DNA of 64,000 nt, taken from contig CP136062.1 in assembly GCA_032622095.1 (NCBI GenBank), positions 52,839,349 to 52,903,348 of the forward strand. The letters are read 5' to 3'. Every line of letters starts with the position of its first letter. Within the stretch, counting starts at the first letter, position 1. This DNA is from Siphonodentalium dalli (taxonomy: Eukaryota; Mollusca; Scaphopoda; Gadilida; Siphonodentaliidae). Below are positions 1-11,504 of the stretch, piece after piece. Both the position numbers and the translations under genes were made by a program. The notes under the pieces are model-generated. The model saw nothing but the letters and a program-made list of their open reading frames with translations, did not search any database and was not told the DNA's origin.

Positions 1-1910
1 TTTTTTGCCAAAAATATAGAGTGAATAAAAATGAGTGGGCCAAGTTTCTTCTGCCTTTATACCCGACACCCGCCCTACCTTAAAATATGCATTTTTGGTC
101 ATCATTTCTGAGAATGGCTTCTATCTGGGTCAATTGGGGCCAAACTTAGTTCATTATGATGAGATGCAATAAATAAAATCAAAACAGGTGTTCAGAGACT
201 GATAAATTTGTATTACGGTGCCAAAAACATGAAATTTCAGAGATTTGGGAGACCTGACCTGCCCTACCTTTTACATTATGAGCCATGGCAGTAATGTAAC
301 ATAATGTATGGACCCATTCTGTTGATAGTTATTTAAATTCACATCTCAGACAGTTCTCACGGGAATCGTCGACGTCGCATTTTGGACAATCTCTGATCAA
401 CGATTCTCCACTCCCAAACATCAAAATCACCGCAAACGCCACTTCTGGGGTTAATGCATCAACGATCTTTATATTGACAATATTCGGAGGTGTTAATGAT
501 CAACGCTCTTTATTACAATCGAAGCAGATAAACGGCTACCCATGCGTAAAATACGGATGCAAAACGAAACGCGGAATGCAATTATCTCGATTAAAAAGGC
601 AGAATGGGTTGTTGTGTCATATATGTCCTAGGAACAGGGAAATTTTTCATCGGGTCAGTCTTTGAGGGACGGGTACCATGAATTAATTCATGAAACACAA
701 AAAATGCGTGTTGTGCTATCGTTCATAGGAAGGGAAGGAAAATATGATCTGTAATTCCTTACAACCATATATGCATGTCTCTTTTACAATGTGAAATGGC
801 CAATGAATATATCTATCTTACAATAAGATTTCCATGTAATTTAACCATTTTGAACTCGATGTAGTTTCACCAGTTTTTGAATGTGATTCCGTCACGCCCA
901 TTGTGTGATTCCGTCACGGCGAACAAACTGATTTAGCTAGTAATATACACACAAGACAATGTGGCCTTTTTATTCAAGGATAATGTTTCTACTTTGCTAA
1001 TTGGGAACTTTTTCCAGCTCAGCTTGGCTGAATGAGCAGGGTTCTGTCATACTACGGACCAACTCTCATATTGAGGGCACTTTTTTGGAGGTAGACATAT
1101 CAGTAGAATTATGATCGTGTCATTATGTAAATAATACATATATTACTATCACGTTTTATTTCAGGTGTTATTAATGTTTTTCAAGTTTACCATTTCAGAC
1201 TCAGTTCATAGCGAAGAAGATGACAGTCAAGATAAAAAAAGGCCCTTTTCAAGCCACACACTTTCTCCTATAAACAGTAATCTTTAAAATTGCTAAACCT
1301 TCATATATTGTTAAATAAACAAAAGTCATTGTTTGTTTTTATTTCTACTACTTGCCCTTTGATCTTCATGTAACCCACCACTGACTTAATCCAATTAGCA
1401 CCTAATTAACGACTCAGCGGCTGACTCGGCTGATTCCAACTACAACTTTTAGTGTGCTGGAGAACGAAAAATGTCGATAAAAGTTGAAATATAAGACTTA
1501 CAAATTATCTTTTTAATTTCTTTTATTTGTAATTGGCATAGCTTATCACAAACCAAAACTCATCATGATTGGAATTATATTAACGACAATAAACGGAATT
1601 CAAAATCCCAACTACACCTTTTACTGGGCTCGGATCGGACTCGGACTACAACTATTAGTGTGTCCCCTCGTCTGCAAGTATACAGTCATTGCCGAATTGG
1701 CGTGTTTTTGTGAAAATGTCACCAAGATTTCTCCACTCGATTATCTTAAAATTCACCCTAATCGGTCAAATTATTTTGATAATTTTATCTAGATACATCT
1801 TAACTACTATTCGGATCTGCTGTCCCGGTCGAAAAACGTTTAGTTTGACCAAAATGGCTATTGACAAAAGCTTGTTTACAAAATGCGTGTACTCGATGAC
1901 CCGTCCACGC
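1..1910. other. gene-less AT-rich stretch
   Basis: No ORF with recognisable protein similarity and no repeat structure beyond short AT-rich runs. The short open frames (for example 474-665) show no domain and no splice context. I see nothing further here. Confidence 0.6.
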
Positions 1911-1914
1911 TGTA

Positions 1915-2455
1915 AATTTATTATCGAAAACAAATTCAATTTCTTCCATCTAAAACATAATTACGCGCTGGACTCTGTCATTTTAAGAATATATAAGTAT
2001 TACACGCAGACACCAAGTCTCAGCTAAAATTTTTGAGAAATGACAGCTTTATCGACATAAAACTATTTTAATGGGAAATCCTGTATTAAAATAACTAAAA
2101 TTTTATCATCGAAAAAAATTCATTTCTTCCATCTAAAAATAATTACGTGCTGTACCCTGTCATGTTAGGAATATATAAGTATTACACATAGACACACGAA
2201 GTCTCAGCTCAAAATTTTGAAAAATGACAGTTTTATCGACATAAATCGATTTTAATGGCAAATGCCATGTTAAATGTTATCATCGAAGAAAATCATTTCT
2301 TCCATCTAAAGCATAATTACGTACTGTACCCTGTCATTTTATGAATATATAAGTATCCCATGCAGAAACACCAAGTCTCAGCTTAAAATTTTGAAAAATA
2401 AGAGATTTATCAACATAAATCGATTTGTATGGCAGATCCCATGTTAAATAAATTT
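1915..2455. repeat. tandem repeat, about 180-bp unit, 3 copies
   Basis: Three diverged copies begin near 1915, 2101 and 2275. Each carries the shared blocks TTTCTTCCATCTAAA, AGAATATATAAGTAT, CAAGTCTCAGCT and TTATCGACATAAA in the same order. Copies differ by substitutions and small indels. The open frame at 1689-2027 runs through this repeat and is not taken as a gene. Confidence 0.75.
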
Positions 2456-2514
2456 TAGAGCCCTGCAAATGTTTTCTGAGCTGTTCCATATTGGGCACCA
2501 GAGTCCATATTTGA

Positions 2515-3310
2515 CCGGTTCTACCTGATAATTGTGCGACAGTACAGTCGCGTTACTTTATACGTCAACATTGGTCATTATCACCCGACAAATTTATTTC
2601 GGTCTATCGTATCAACCCCTATTTTCCCCTGCGTAGCTTGACTAAGTGTCAACATTGGTCTTTATCGCTCCACTAATTTGTATAATTTCATCGGTATGAA
2701 TTCAATATCCAATTATCCACATATAACCAACCCAACCTCTAATCCCGGTCCAATTTATTATTTTTTTTCATCGCTATAGTCACGTTACATAATATTTTAT
2801 CACGTGATACTTGTACTTATATGTTTACGGTATTACTATATTATACCGTATATGTATATCAATTGCTATTCCTTTCTATATAATCCTGGTGCCATCTATA
2901 GAGATAGAGATAATTTCAGAACCCCCCCCCCCCAATTTGATATCATTGCTGCTTTAGTACAGTCGCGATGCATTACATGGCAACTTCGCTCCACTAATTT
3001 ATGTCAGTTCATCGGTACGAACCCCTTTTTCTCCGAGTCCATATAAACAACCCAACATCTTATCCCGTATCACTATAGAAGTCCATAAATGATTATTCTG
3101 GCACTATATAGAGATGACTAAGATTCTGACCACCACCGCCTATTTTATAGCCTTGTTGCAACAGTAGAGTTGAGATGCATAATATGGCAACATTGGTCGT
3201 TATCGCTCTACAAATTTATATCGGTTCAACCCTTAGTTCCCTGTATCGCCCACCCCTCCCTCAATTTATTTTTTCATTTGTATTATAGTCTCGTTACTTA
3301 CACATTTTAT
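2515..3310. repeat. degenerate repeats, three diverged copies
   Basis: Blocks of the type CAGTCGCG(T/A)T...CAACATTGGTC(A/G)TTATC...ACAAATTTAT..CGGT recur near 2540, 2955 and 3165, each followed by a CCCC-rich stretch and a 'TATAGTC(A/T)CGTTAC' block. They look like old copies of one element. No gene is visible. Confidence 0.5.
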
Positions 3311-4604
3311 CTCTTGTAACTTTTGCTTCAACACGCCGAGTTCAGCTGCAGACAATACAAAACTGACAACATTTTGAAATGTAAGCAGGCTTCAAACTCA
3401 TCTTATCAAAGAAAAACTCTGACTACATAAGAAATTTGTGTATAAGGTGTACGCGCATTTGTTGCGTTAAAACCCAAAGGTCCCAAGTGTATCACTGTGT
3501 TATAATGTTAACGTTCTATAGTGGTGCTTATAGTTGCGACCAACGTTTTGTATCGACTTTTACTTTACATGGAGTTCGTTGTAGACTCACGACATTTGAC
3601 TTGATCAAGATATTGCTTTAGACATATCTAATTCATTGTACATTTGATAGCTATATATAATATAGCAGTTTTCATACCCGCCAATGTGTAAGTTTAATGT
3701 TTATAATTTCAATTGGAATTTATGTGTTCATACTTTGAATTTTGCTATTTTCTAAATAGGTGTGCTCCTTTTGTTGCTGGGGACATTTTATTTAGTATCT
3801 TTAATTATTTATTAGCAATTTCATTTAAATCATTATTCGTTTTCATTATTTGTTCTCTTCCATTTGCATTTCATTATTCCCACTCATTTCATCTCCCATC
3901 TTTATTCACGATGTCTGTTTCACTAATATGTCTTCACACTTCATCTGACCCCGGTCGCATGCGTATGGGCGTTTTCATTTCCCCCTTTCATCGTGTCATT
4001 TCATCTCTAGGCATCATCATATAACTTGCTTCATATCGTTTATTCACCTGCATCTCACATTCATTCATTTTCACAAGCATATGGTCGTAATTAGTTTTAT
4101 ATTTATTTATTTAAAAGCTTTACTATTTTTATCCTATACTTAAGCATCATGGTTTGGAATTTTATATCTCATTCATTTGGAGTGGATTATTATTCACATG
4201 TGTTTGGTCTGAATAGTTTTTCTTGTGTAACATGCAAACGGATATTTCAAATATTTTTCTGATTTTTACAATTTTGTCATTTTAGGTTTAACTCTTTCGC
4301 TGCCAAACGCGCATAAATTTCGGAGACGCTGCCAATCGCGCATTTTTGCGAATTTGGTATGTAGTCTAATGTATCGGATATAACACTATTCTTTCCGGCA
4401 TGTTTGACAGTGTACAATGTATTTATCTGTAGTACTGTTGCGAGCGAACAATTTAAAGCGACAATGTCCTCAAGGTCATGCTATTTCGGACGTTATGGGA
4501 GTACAGTCAGAGCCGGAATATTGCGTCATTGTTGTTAGCACAGGGTTATCAGTCGACAATGGCTGCTCGCAAAAGACTCAGTACTGAAGAAGTTATTATT
4601 ATTA
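3311..4604. other. gene-less stretch
   Basis: AT-rich sequence with short open frames only (3436-3621, 3713-4024). These have no domain, no splice pattern and a T-rich composition that gives hydrophobic translations by chance. I see no feature to call. Confidence 0.55.
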
Positions 4605-4945
4605 CCTCTATACTCTAATGGTCGAGGAGCGCCTGCGGCGCATAAGATACTTATACCTATTATTTATGTGGGCAGTACTGCGGCGCATAAGATACTATGG
4701 GTGGCGGGATGGGGTGGTGGGTGGATAACTAACCTTTATACTGTATGATCGAGGGGCACCTGCGGCGCATAAGATAATTATACCTATTATTTATGTGGGC
4801 AGTAGCCTCTATAGGGGCCCCCGCGGCGCATAAGATACTATGGGTGGCGGGATAGGGTGGCGGGTGGGTAACTAACCTCTATACTCTAATGATCGAGGGT
4901 CGCCTGCGGCGCATAAGATACATATACCTATTATTTATAATACAC
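4605..4945. repeat. GC-rich tandem repeat with GCGGCGCATAAGATA core
   Basis: The core GCGGCGCATAAGATA occurs five times, near 4636, 4680, 4763, 4833 and 4907. It sits within larger units that also carry TATACCTATTATTTAT, GGGTGGCGGGAT and TAACTAACCT(C/T)TATACT. The block is much richer in GC than its surroundings. Confidence 0.75.
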
Positions 4946-5820
4946 CTTTACTGGTTTTGAACAACCCTTGTCTATTGTATCGTTTTCCAGTTATAATAAC
5001 AGGCAAGTAAATCAATTATGCTGGTGAGTTGACCATGCGTACGCCCGCGTGACCCATATAATTCACATAAATCATCGTAAAACCCAATTTTCCTGAAATT
5101 CAAGATGGCCACCAAGATCACGTGACTTATAAGGGGCGGAGCAGGGTCATATGTCCCCCCTGCAGGTATATATATACATATGGGTATGGTTATATATATA
5201 TCTATATTTGGAATTGTATCAGGGAATATTCAAGCAACAAAAGCACGAACTCAACAAAGTGCGCCATTGTACCCCATTTTGCTACAAATAGGTGGCAACT
5301 TGCATAAATCCAAAATGGACGCCAAGGTCACGTGATCTATTTTATGTCCAAAGTGGGTTCATATAGGTAGCTCCCGTGTACCTTACTGTTGGACATCGTA
5401 TAATTGTGTTGAAAATTAGAAAACAAACAACACACCCATTCATAACCACACAAAATGTACATATACAGGCAAATAGCCACTCCTGCATCTAGACATGGCA
5501 ATCGGCAAACCTCGGCGATTTCCGTAACTATATATTTTCTCAAGAACGATAATCCGAGAAGTTGCGATTGCTAGACATTACACCGGCATTCTGAACTCCT
5601 CGATATGTGACCGCTGGTGATGGAATCTGACGAGGTTTGCCGAATGATGACACATGAATAGCTGTCTTAGGTATGGGCCCATACTTATTTTCTAAGAATG
5701 GCCCTTAAAATATGGAACCCCAAATTGGAGCCCGTGCAGAATAATTCTATCTCCTAGTTTGAAACACCCTGAAACACCTTGAAAAAAACGCGTCAAGTCG
5801 TGCGTCGTAACGTTGATTTT

Positions 5821-6425
5821 GTCATGATGTTATACATTTATCGTATAGAATGTTCATTGGCGAAGACATGGGGACCATAATATACATTCATTGTGGGATA
5901 TTTTTGTCCGTTATCACGTTTTCACAAATGCCGGTATAATAGGTCACCGCCGAATCAACGCTAATAACGTGATGTAATGTTTCGAATCAATGAATGTTAT
6001 TGCTATCATAACAACACCCATGCATATATATGTACAGGAGATAGTCGAGCTAGGATTCCTCTTATACCCGAGTTGAGAAATATTCACCCTAATCCAAGAT
6101 GGCGGCCAAAATGGCCACCATAAATAGAAAATCGCCGACAATCGCTGATTTTAACATCAGTGAGCATTATTGTCATGATAAATCCACACCTACTTACTAT
6201 TGTGAGTTGGGAACACTTAAGCAAAGAACTTTCATTGTACCATTTTCAAATAAAAGTCCCCCAAATCCAAAATAGCGCCCACAATGTCGGACAGATTTTG
6301 AAAAATCACCGAAATTCCCTCATATTCACACCATTGGGCATTATTGTAGAGACAACTCCACCCATGCTTACAGTTGAGTTGTAAATACTGAGGTGAAGTA
6401 ATTACCTCACATCTCATGCAAGAAA
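5821..6425 (+). repeat. left arm of 1.7-kb foldback element
   Basis: This arm is a diverged reverse complement of 6891-7492. Matching landmarks in order are TGTTATACATTTATCG, TTCATTGGCGAA, TGCCGGTATAATAGGT, TTCGAATCAATGAATGTTA, AACAACACCCATGCATATA, CAAGATGGCGGCC, TTTTGAAAAATCACCGAAA and CATGCAAGAAA. Short open frames in both arms (for example 6926-7339 minus) are by-products of the repeat. Confidence 0.85.
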
Positions 6426-6890
6426 CGGTTTTCCAAATCGAAGATGGCTGCCAAAATGGCGACCGAAATTTGAAAACACGCCTGCATTCCTTTACTTTCT
6501 TACGATGGGCATTATTGTTTCGCGATTTATACCCACCATTGCATCTTGATGTGGAATATTGATATGAAGTATTCATTAGGGTTTGGCAATTGATACTCAG
6601 TCAAGATCGTGGCCAAACTGGCGGCCAGAAATTGAAAAGAAGTCGATATTATCACATGCTAATTTCAACTTTTTGTCATAATATCGATCTGTATAGACGA
6701 AACGGTACAAAATATAAGCCATCTATTAGTTCCAATATAAGTCGTAGCCTTTTGGAAGGATGAAAATCCACAATCGCGATGTGATATTTCAAAATCCATT
6801 CTTGACTATAAAGGGCGCATACTGGTCGTAACCGTATATAGGTGCGCCGAATAGTCAAATTATGACTTCCAAGATTCAAAACAACAGTAC

Positions 6891-7492
6891 CTTTCTTGCA
6901 TGAGATGTAAGGTAATTACTTCACTTCAGTATTCCAATTCAACTTTAAGCATGGGTGGAGTTGTCTCGACAATAATGCCCAATAATGTGACTATGAGGGA
7001 ATTTCGGTGATTTTTCAAAATCTGTCCGCCATTGTGGGCGCCATTTTGAATTTGGGCGACTTTTATTTGGATATGGTACAAGGAAAGTTCTTCGCCTAAA
7101 TGTTCCCAACTCATAATAGTAAGCAGGTGTGGAGTTGTGATGACAATAATGCTCACTGATGTTAAAATCAGTGATTTTGGGCATTTTTCTATTTCTGGTG
7201 GCCATTTTGGCCGCCATCTTGGATTTGGGTGAATATTCCTCAACTCAGGTATAATAGGAATCCTAGCTCGAGTATCTCCTGCACATATATATGTATGGGT
7301 GTTGTTATGATAGCAGTAACATTCATTGATTCGAAACATTACATCGCTTTATTAATATCGATTCGACTTTGACCTATTATACCGGCATTTGGGAAAACAT
7401 TATATCGGACAAAAAGATCCCACAATGAATACATATTATGGCCCCATGTGTTCGCCAATGAATCTTCTATGCGATAAATGTATAACATGACG
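6891..7492 (-). repeat. right arm of 1.7-kb foldback element
   Basis: Reverse-complement partner of 5821-6425, separated by a spacer of about 460 bp (6426-6890). The spacer holds further 'AAGATGGCNGCC' type sequence. Arms differ by many substitutions and small indels, so the element is not recent. No transposase is present. Confidence 0.85.
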
Positions 7493-7689
7493 CCAATATG
7501 CCAATATTTTCCCACAGAGACAAACAAAAGGTTGTGAAATGTCTGAAAAATAGCGTATTTTCACATTTCGGCGGCCATCTTGGATTCTAGTGTCAGATTT
7601 TTGGCTAATTTGTAAGGGTTGTATATTAGGATAACGAATCGAGCGGAAAGCAAGACCGCATGTGATATCATCTTTACTATAACGGCGAT

Positions 7690-7855
7690 CAAAGAGACCT
7701 GTGTTTCTGTGTAGCAGTCCTCGAAATCTGTTTCTGTGTAGCAGTTCTTGAAGTATGTGTTTCTGTGTAGCAGTCCTCGAAATCTGTGTTTCTTTGTAGC
7801 AGTTCTTGAAGTCTGTGTTTCTGTAAAGCAGTTCTTGGAGCCTGTTTCCGTAGTA
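7690..7855. repeat. tandem repeat, about 34-bp unit
   Basis: Five imperfect copies of a unit reading roughly TGTGTTTCTGTGTAGCAGT followed by (C/T)CT(C/T)GAA(A/G)TC. No coding content. Confidence 0.75.
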
Positions 7856-7884
7856 TACGGCAGCTACTCTTCTTTTATTAATTT

Positions 7885-8030
7885 TTAAACTAAATACAAC
7901 ACTCTCAAACTATGTACAATACTATAAAACTATAGACAAAGTTCTAAAACTATATGCAATGTTCTATAAATATATGCCATACTGAATACTCAACTATAAA
8001 CAATGCTCTAAAACTATACAATCGTTTGAT
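7885..8030. repeat. degenerate short tandem repeat
   Basis: About six diverged units of 22-24 bp resembling 'ctAAAACTAtaNaCAAtgcT'. AT-rich and non-coding. Confidence 0.55.
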
Positions 8031-8167
8031 AAATATTTGAATAAATAAACGAATAAATAATGAGTTCAAGAATGAGGGGCACCGTTCCTCTATTTATTAC
8101 ATATTTAGTGATATCAATAATTCGATTTAATGAGATCATAAAATGATTTAATGAGATCATAAAATGA

Positions 8168-8285
8168 TTTGTGATGAAATTGAGAAAAATAACTAAAGGA
8201 GTAGGCAGGCAATCCACCGTCAACAAATGAAAATTCTCCCCAACATAGATGCGAAATTTCATGTGAAGTCGGTGGAGTCCATGCC
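8168..8285. repeat. dispersed repeat module, copy 1
   Basis: Shares TGAAATTGAGAAAAATAACT, AAAGGAGTAGGCAGGCAATCC and GTGAAGTCGGTGGAGTCCAT in the same order with 9222-9340, almost without differences. A third, more diverged copy is at 8708-8815. This may be an end module of a transposon; no ends or target duplication could be assigned. Confidence 0.7.
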
Positions 8286-8707
8286 AGGAAATCGAATTTG
8301 TGATATCATACTTCCATCTAGTATTTATTGATATTAACTAAACAGGTAATAAATAGAAGAACGTCGCCCCATACAAGATTACTTGTTTGTCTGATGATGT
8401 TTTAAGCATGCCATATATGTGCACAGATAAGAAACACCAGAATAAATAAACGAATCAATGATAGCACTCGCTTCAATAATCAATAGCACGTGTTTGTATA
8501 AGAGGTTTAACGGATGACCTTCGCGATGGGTACCGCTGTTAAAATAGTCAAATCAGAAATAATATTAAAATATAGACATCTTTTTGTTCTAGACATAGAT
8601 ATAGCTATTGTCAAGTTCGTACGCGTTGTTATGTATGTAAGCACAATCATACATAACAGGCCAACACTGTTACAGAACCTGGTTCCACCAATGGAAATAT
8701 CAATAAA

Positions 8708-8815
8708 TACAGATGGAGGCAGAAAATCCACCGCCAACAAATGAAAAATCTCCCCAACTTAGTTGCGAAATTTCAAGCGGTGTCGGTGGAGTCCTGCAAT
8801 CCACATGCAGTTGAA
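8708..8815. repeat. dispersed repeat module, diverged copy 2
   Basis: Carries GGAGGCAGAAAATCCACCGC, CAACAAATGAAAAATCTCCC, GTTGCGAAATTTCAAG and GTCGGTGGAGTCCTGCAATC. It matches the other two modules in order, with substitutions. A further partial repeat of the last block lies near 8890. Confidence 0.6.
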
Positions 8816-9221
8816 GAGAAAATAATGTTGAAAGGTATTTTAAGATCGAGAATAAATGTCAGCACTGGTTTCAATGTTCAAGAACACTTTCGGTGGAATC
8901 CTGCAATCCCCGTGCAGCTTCTGAGACATAATAGACAAAACTATAAATAAATAGACATTTATATTTAATGTTGCAAGGCTCGAGCTGTATGGAAAATCAC
9001 TTCTTTAGTCAACACTTTTAAACTTCTAGGCCGATGTGTCGCTATACGGAGCTCGCGAGCATACCTGCATTGCCAGAAAATCAATAAGGACGGACGGAAA
9101 AATGATTGCTATAGATAAAGGCACTAAGATAATATTTGAAACCAAAATGACTGAATTAATTAAGGTTGTGTTCACATGACAATTGAGTGTGAAAATTAAC
9201 CAAAGAAAGTGGCCTGCGCTA

Positions 9222-9340
9222 GTGAAATTGAGAAAAATAACTAAAGGAGTAGGCAGGCAATCCACTGTCAACAAATGAAAATTCTCCCCAACATAGATGC
9301 GAACTTTCATGTGAAGTCGGTGGAGTCCATGCCAGGAAAT
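9222..9340. repeat. dispersed repeat module, copy 3
   Basis: Nearly identical to 8168-8285. It lies directly 3' of the Ulp1/PHD coding region, which is on the minus strand and ends at 9364. That position makes it a candidate end or UTR module of the element carrying that gene. The link is inference. Confidence 0.65.
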
Positions 9341-9363
9341 CATTGTCGATATATATTTCGCGT

Positions 9364-10871
9364 TCAATGTTTTTTTGGACAGAAGGAACAAATCCAAGTT
9401 CCCCTGGTAGCGCGTTTGCTGATGTTTTGGCAGTAGATGTGGTACCAATTCATACATTCAGAACACTGTGTCATGTTGTCATAACAATCCGGCATTGCAC
9501 AACCCTGATGGTTACAATTCTTCTCAATATAAAATGACGTGAATTTCGACTTTGTGCGCATGCATAAGAAATTCTTCGGGAAAGGAGTGAAATGTCCCTT
9601 CTGGAGGCATGCAAGTAAATGCTGTCGCATTCCATTGGGTCTGAATCTGCAGTAATCATTCCTACCAAAAGAAGGTTCGTGGCAAAACTCCACAAGGTTT
9701 GCCAAAGCGAATACTCCACAGTCATCCGAATTTGTTTGCCGTTGGGTGTGTGGTATCCGCACGCTCAATTTGCCTATTTTCGATCCATGACCATACATGG
9801 ACCACAATTGAATCATTGTGGATGTTGACAATGGGTCAGATTCGTTTAGAAGCGAATCAAACAAGTAAACAGAAGTGTCATCATAACTTGGGACATACGT
9901 CGAAGCAATCCAATGGCTATGACCGGTGTGGTGCACTTGAGCAACTGGTTGAGTCGGTCCGAAACAGGTGAAGTGGCTGAAAGGATTATAAAGCCCTGTC
10001 GTGCCTTCCATGGTAGGTGCGAAGATTGTATCCTGGAAACCATGTGTCCAGGGAAACTGATTTGCAAGAATGGACTGAGAATCTCTAACAATCGAATCAC
10101 ACAACCACTTACCGGCTGTGATCGTCTGAACCTTAGTAGGAGTTAGGTTTTTACCAGTTTTACCATTTTTGCTGATCGCAGAATGTAGCTGGTTTGATGA
10201 TGGTGGTTTGGGTTTAAGGGGTCGATGCGACCTAGTTGACAGAACAGGGAGAACGAGATTTTTGTCAGGCGAAGACTGAACAGGCGAAGAGGGAGGGGAA
10301 GGTGATAGCATGAAATCGATCGATGCAGTCGAGTCAGAAATAAGATGTTTCGAAGACGAAATAGGTGGTACAATGACTGAGGAATGTTCCTGGAATTCTA
10401 TCGTGGATTTTGGCGATGCCACGGGTGATGAGTTCGAAGGAGACAAACGTAGAGCAAGTGGTGAGGACATATCATCAATGCGCGGTGACTCAACAGGGCG
10501 GGGTGACACCGACGCAGAATGTGAAGGCGATGCGACCTGTGTATTACAATCAATTGTCGGTGTCATCACCGATGGCTGAGAGATTGGAGAACATGATATC
10601 CTGTTTGCAGATGGGATTTTCGAGCTTGATTTGGGACGAACTGGTGTAGAAGACGTCGTGGAACACGGTGACAAAGCGGTAGGGGGTATATCTTGAGAAG
10701 CAGCTGCAGAATCAGGTGCGGGTGTGACTAGACAATCATAGTCATTTTTTCTAGGCTTTTTCCTGCCAGATTTTTTGTCAGCCCGTGAGCGTCCACGTTT
10801 TCTGAGGACGGTCAAATTGACGGGTCTAGATTCGATATTATCATCTGTTGAGACATTTGCAAAAGATCCCT
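9364..10871 (-). CDS. Ulp1-type cysteine protease with C-terminal PHD finger
   Basis: The frame is open from just after an in-frame TAG near 10871 to its stop at 9364, about 500 codons. It has no ATG near the front; a TTG at 10815 is the first alternative start, which is unlikely in an animal. The N-terminal third is basic and then Ser/Pro-rich and probably disordered. The middle holds a C48-like protease core. Its His is in GHSHW, its Asp in YLFDSLL, its Gln in TQRQTNSDDCG and its Cys in the same motif, in the right order for a SUMO/NEDD8-type peptidase. The C-terminus has a PHD-like Cys/His array (CNHQGC...CSECMNWYH...C...WICSFC), which binds histone tails in known families. The upstream CG-1-like frame (10812-11504) overlaps it in the -1 register, so the two were probably one protein joined by splicing, frameshifting or a lost base. 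The gene is probably carried by a mobile element; that is inference. Confidence 0.72.
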
Positions 10872-11504
10872 AATTGGGTCTTTGTTGCGTTTTTCTGACA
10901 CTGACTTGGCCTTAATATTAGTAATTTGCCTTGCATTTCTTGGGTTTAAGACCCCATTGTGATCTGGTTGTTGTGGTACTGTAACTAACTGTTGGTAAAT
11001 CGTTTGAGGATTCCTTTCAGATGACGTTACGGTGTTTCTGATCGAAGCCAAAGTAGAAGGAGCAGTTCTTTTGAATGTTGATCGGCTGTCTTTCGAATTA
11101 CCATGTGGAATATCTGTTGATAGCGAATCGTCGCCAAGGTAATGAATGAGGGTATCAGAGTTATGTTTGCCGAACAGTGTGTATGCTGTACGAATAAAAG
11201 AATTCGAGCCCTTTCTATCACCAATGCCTTGCTTCAAAGTGAAGCGTGATTTTGTTATGACAGGTGAGTTTTTCGGGTGGTTGTTGGGTCCTCTATTCAC
11301 CCACAGATGTTGATCGGCCTTCCAATCATCTTTTTTGAGTGGGTCTTCATTTCTATACAGATATATGTCACCTCCCTTTGGTTTTACAGGTGGTATATCA
11401 CATATTTTGACCCGATCGGGTTCTGACAACAGTTCTAAGGCATATGCGTTGGAAAGTACTTTATCCCATTTATCAAAAAGTGGAGATGATTCGGCTGACG
11501 CCAT
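10812..11504 (-). CDS. CG-1-like domain protein, N-terminal part of the Ulp1/PHD gene
   Basis: A 230-residue frame starting at a good ATG (11504) and ending in TGA at 10812. Residues of about 40-130 resemble the CG-1 DNA-binding domain of CAMTA factors. There is a GGDIYLYRNED strand, a W-rich loop (KKDDWKADQHLWVNRG), a basic stretch, RTAYTLF, and LIHYLGDDS, which matches the LVHYL end of CG-1. The rest is polar and Ser/Thr-rich. Its last about 58 bases overlap the start of the open Ulp1/PHD frame, which lies in the -1 register. If spliced, the bases at 10871 (AATTAG then GG) could serve as an acceptor for the downstream part. The CG-1 assignment rests on short pattern matches and needs a profile search. 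Confidence 0.55.
   Translation of the reverse strand: MASAESSPLFDKWDKVLSNAYALELLSEPDRVKICDIPPVKPKGGDIYLYRNEDPLKKDDWKADQHLWVNRGPNNHPKNSPVITKSRFTLKQGIGDRKGSNSFIRTAYTLFGKHNSDTLIHYLGDDSLSTDIPHGNSKDSRSTFKRTAPSTLASIRNTVTSSERNPQTIYQQLVTVPQQPDHNGVLNPRNARQITNIKAKSVSEKRNKDPIRDLLQMSQQMIISNLDPSI

Noticed and set aside
6926-7339. 137-residue minus-strand frame
   Set aside because: It lies in the right arm of the foldback element, and its counterpart in the left arm is broken; repeat by-product.
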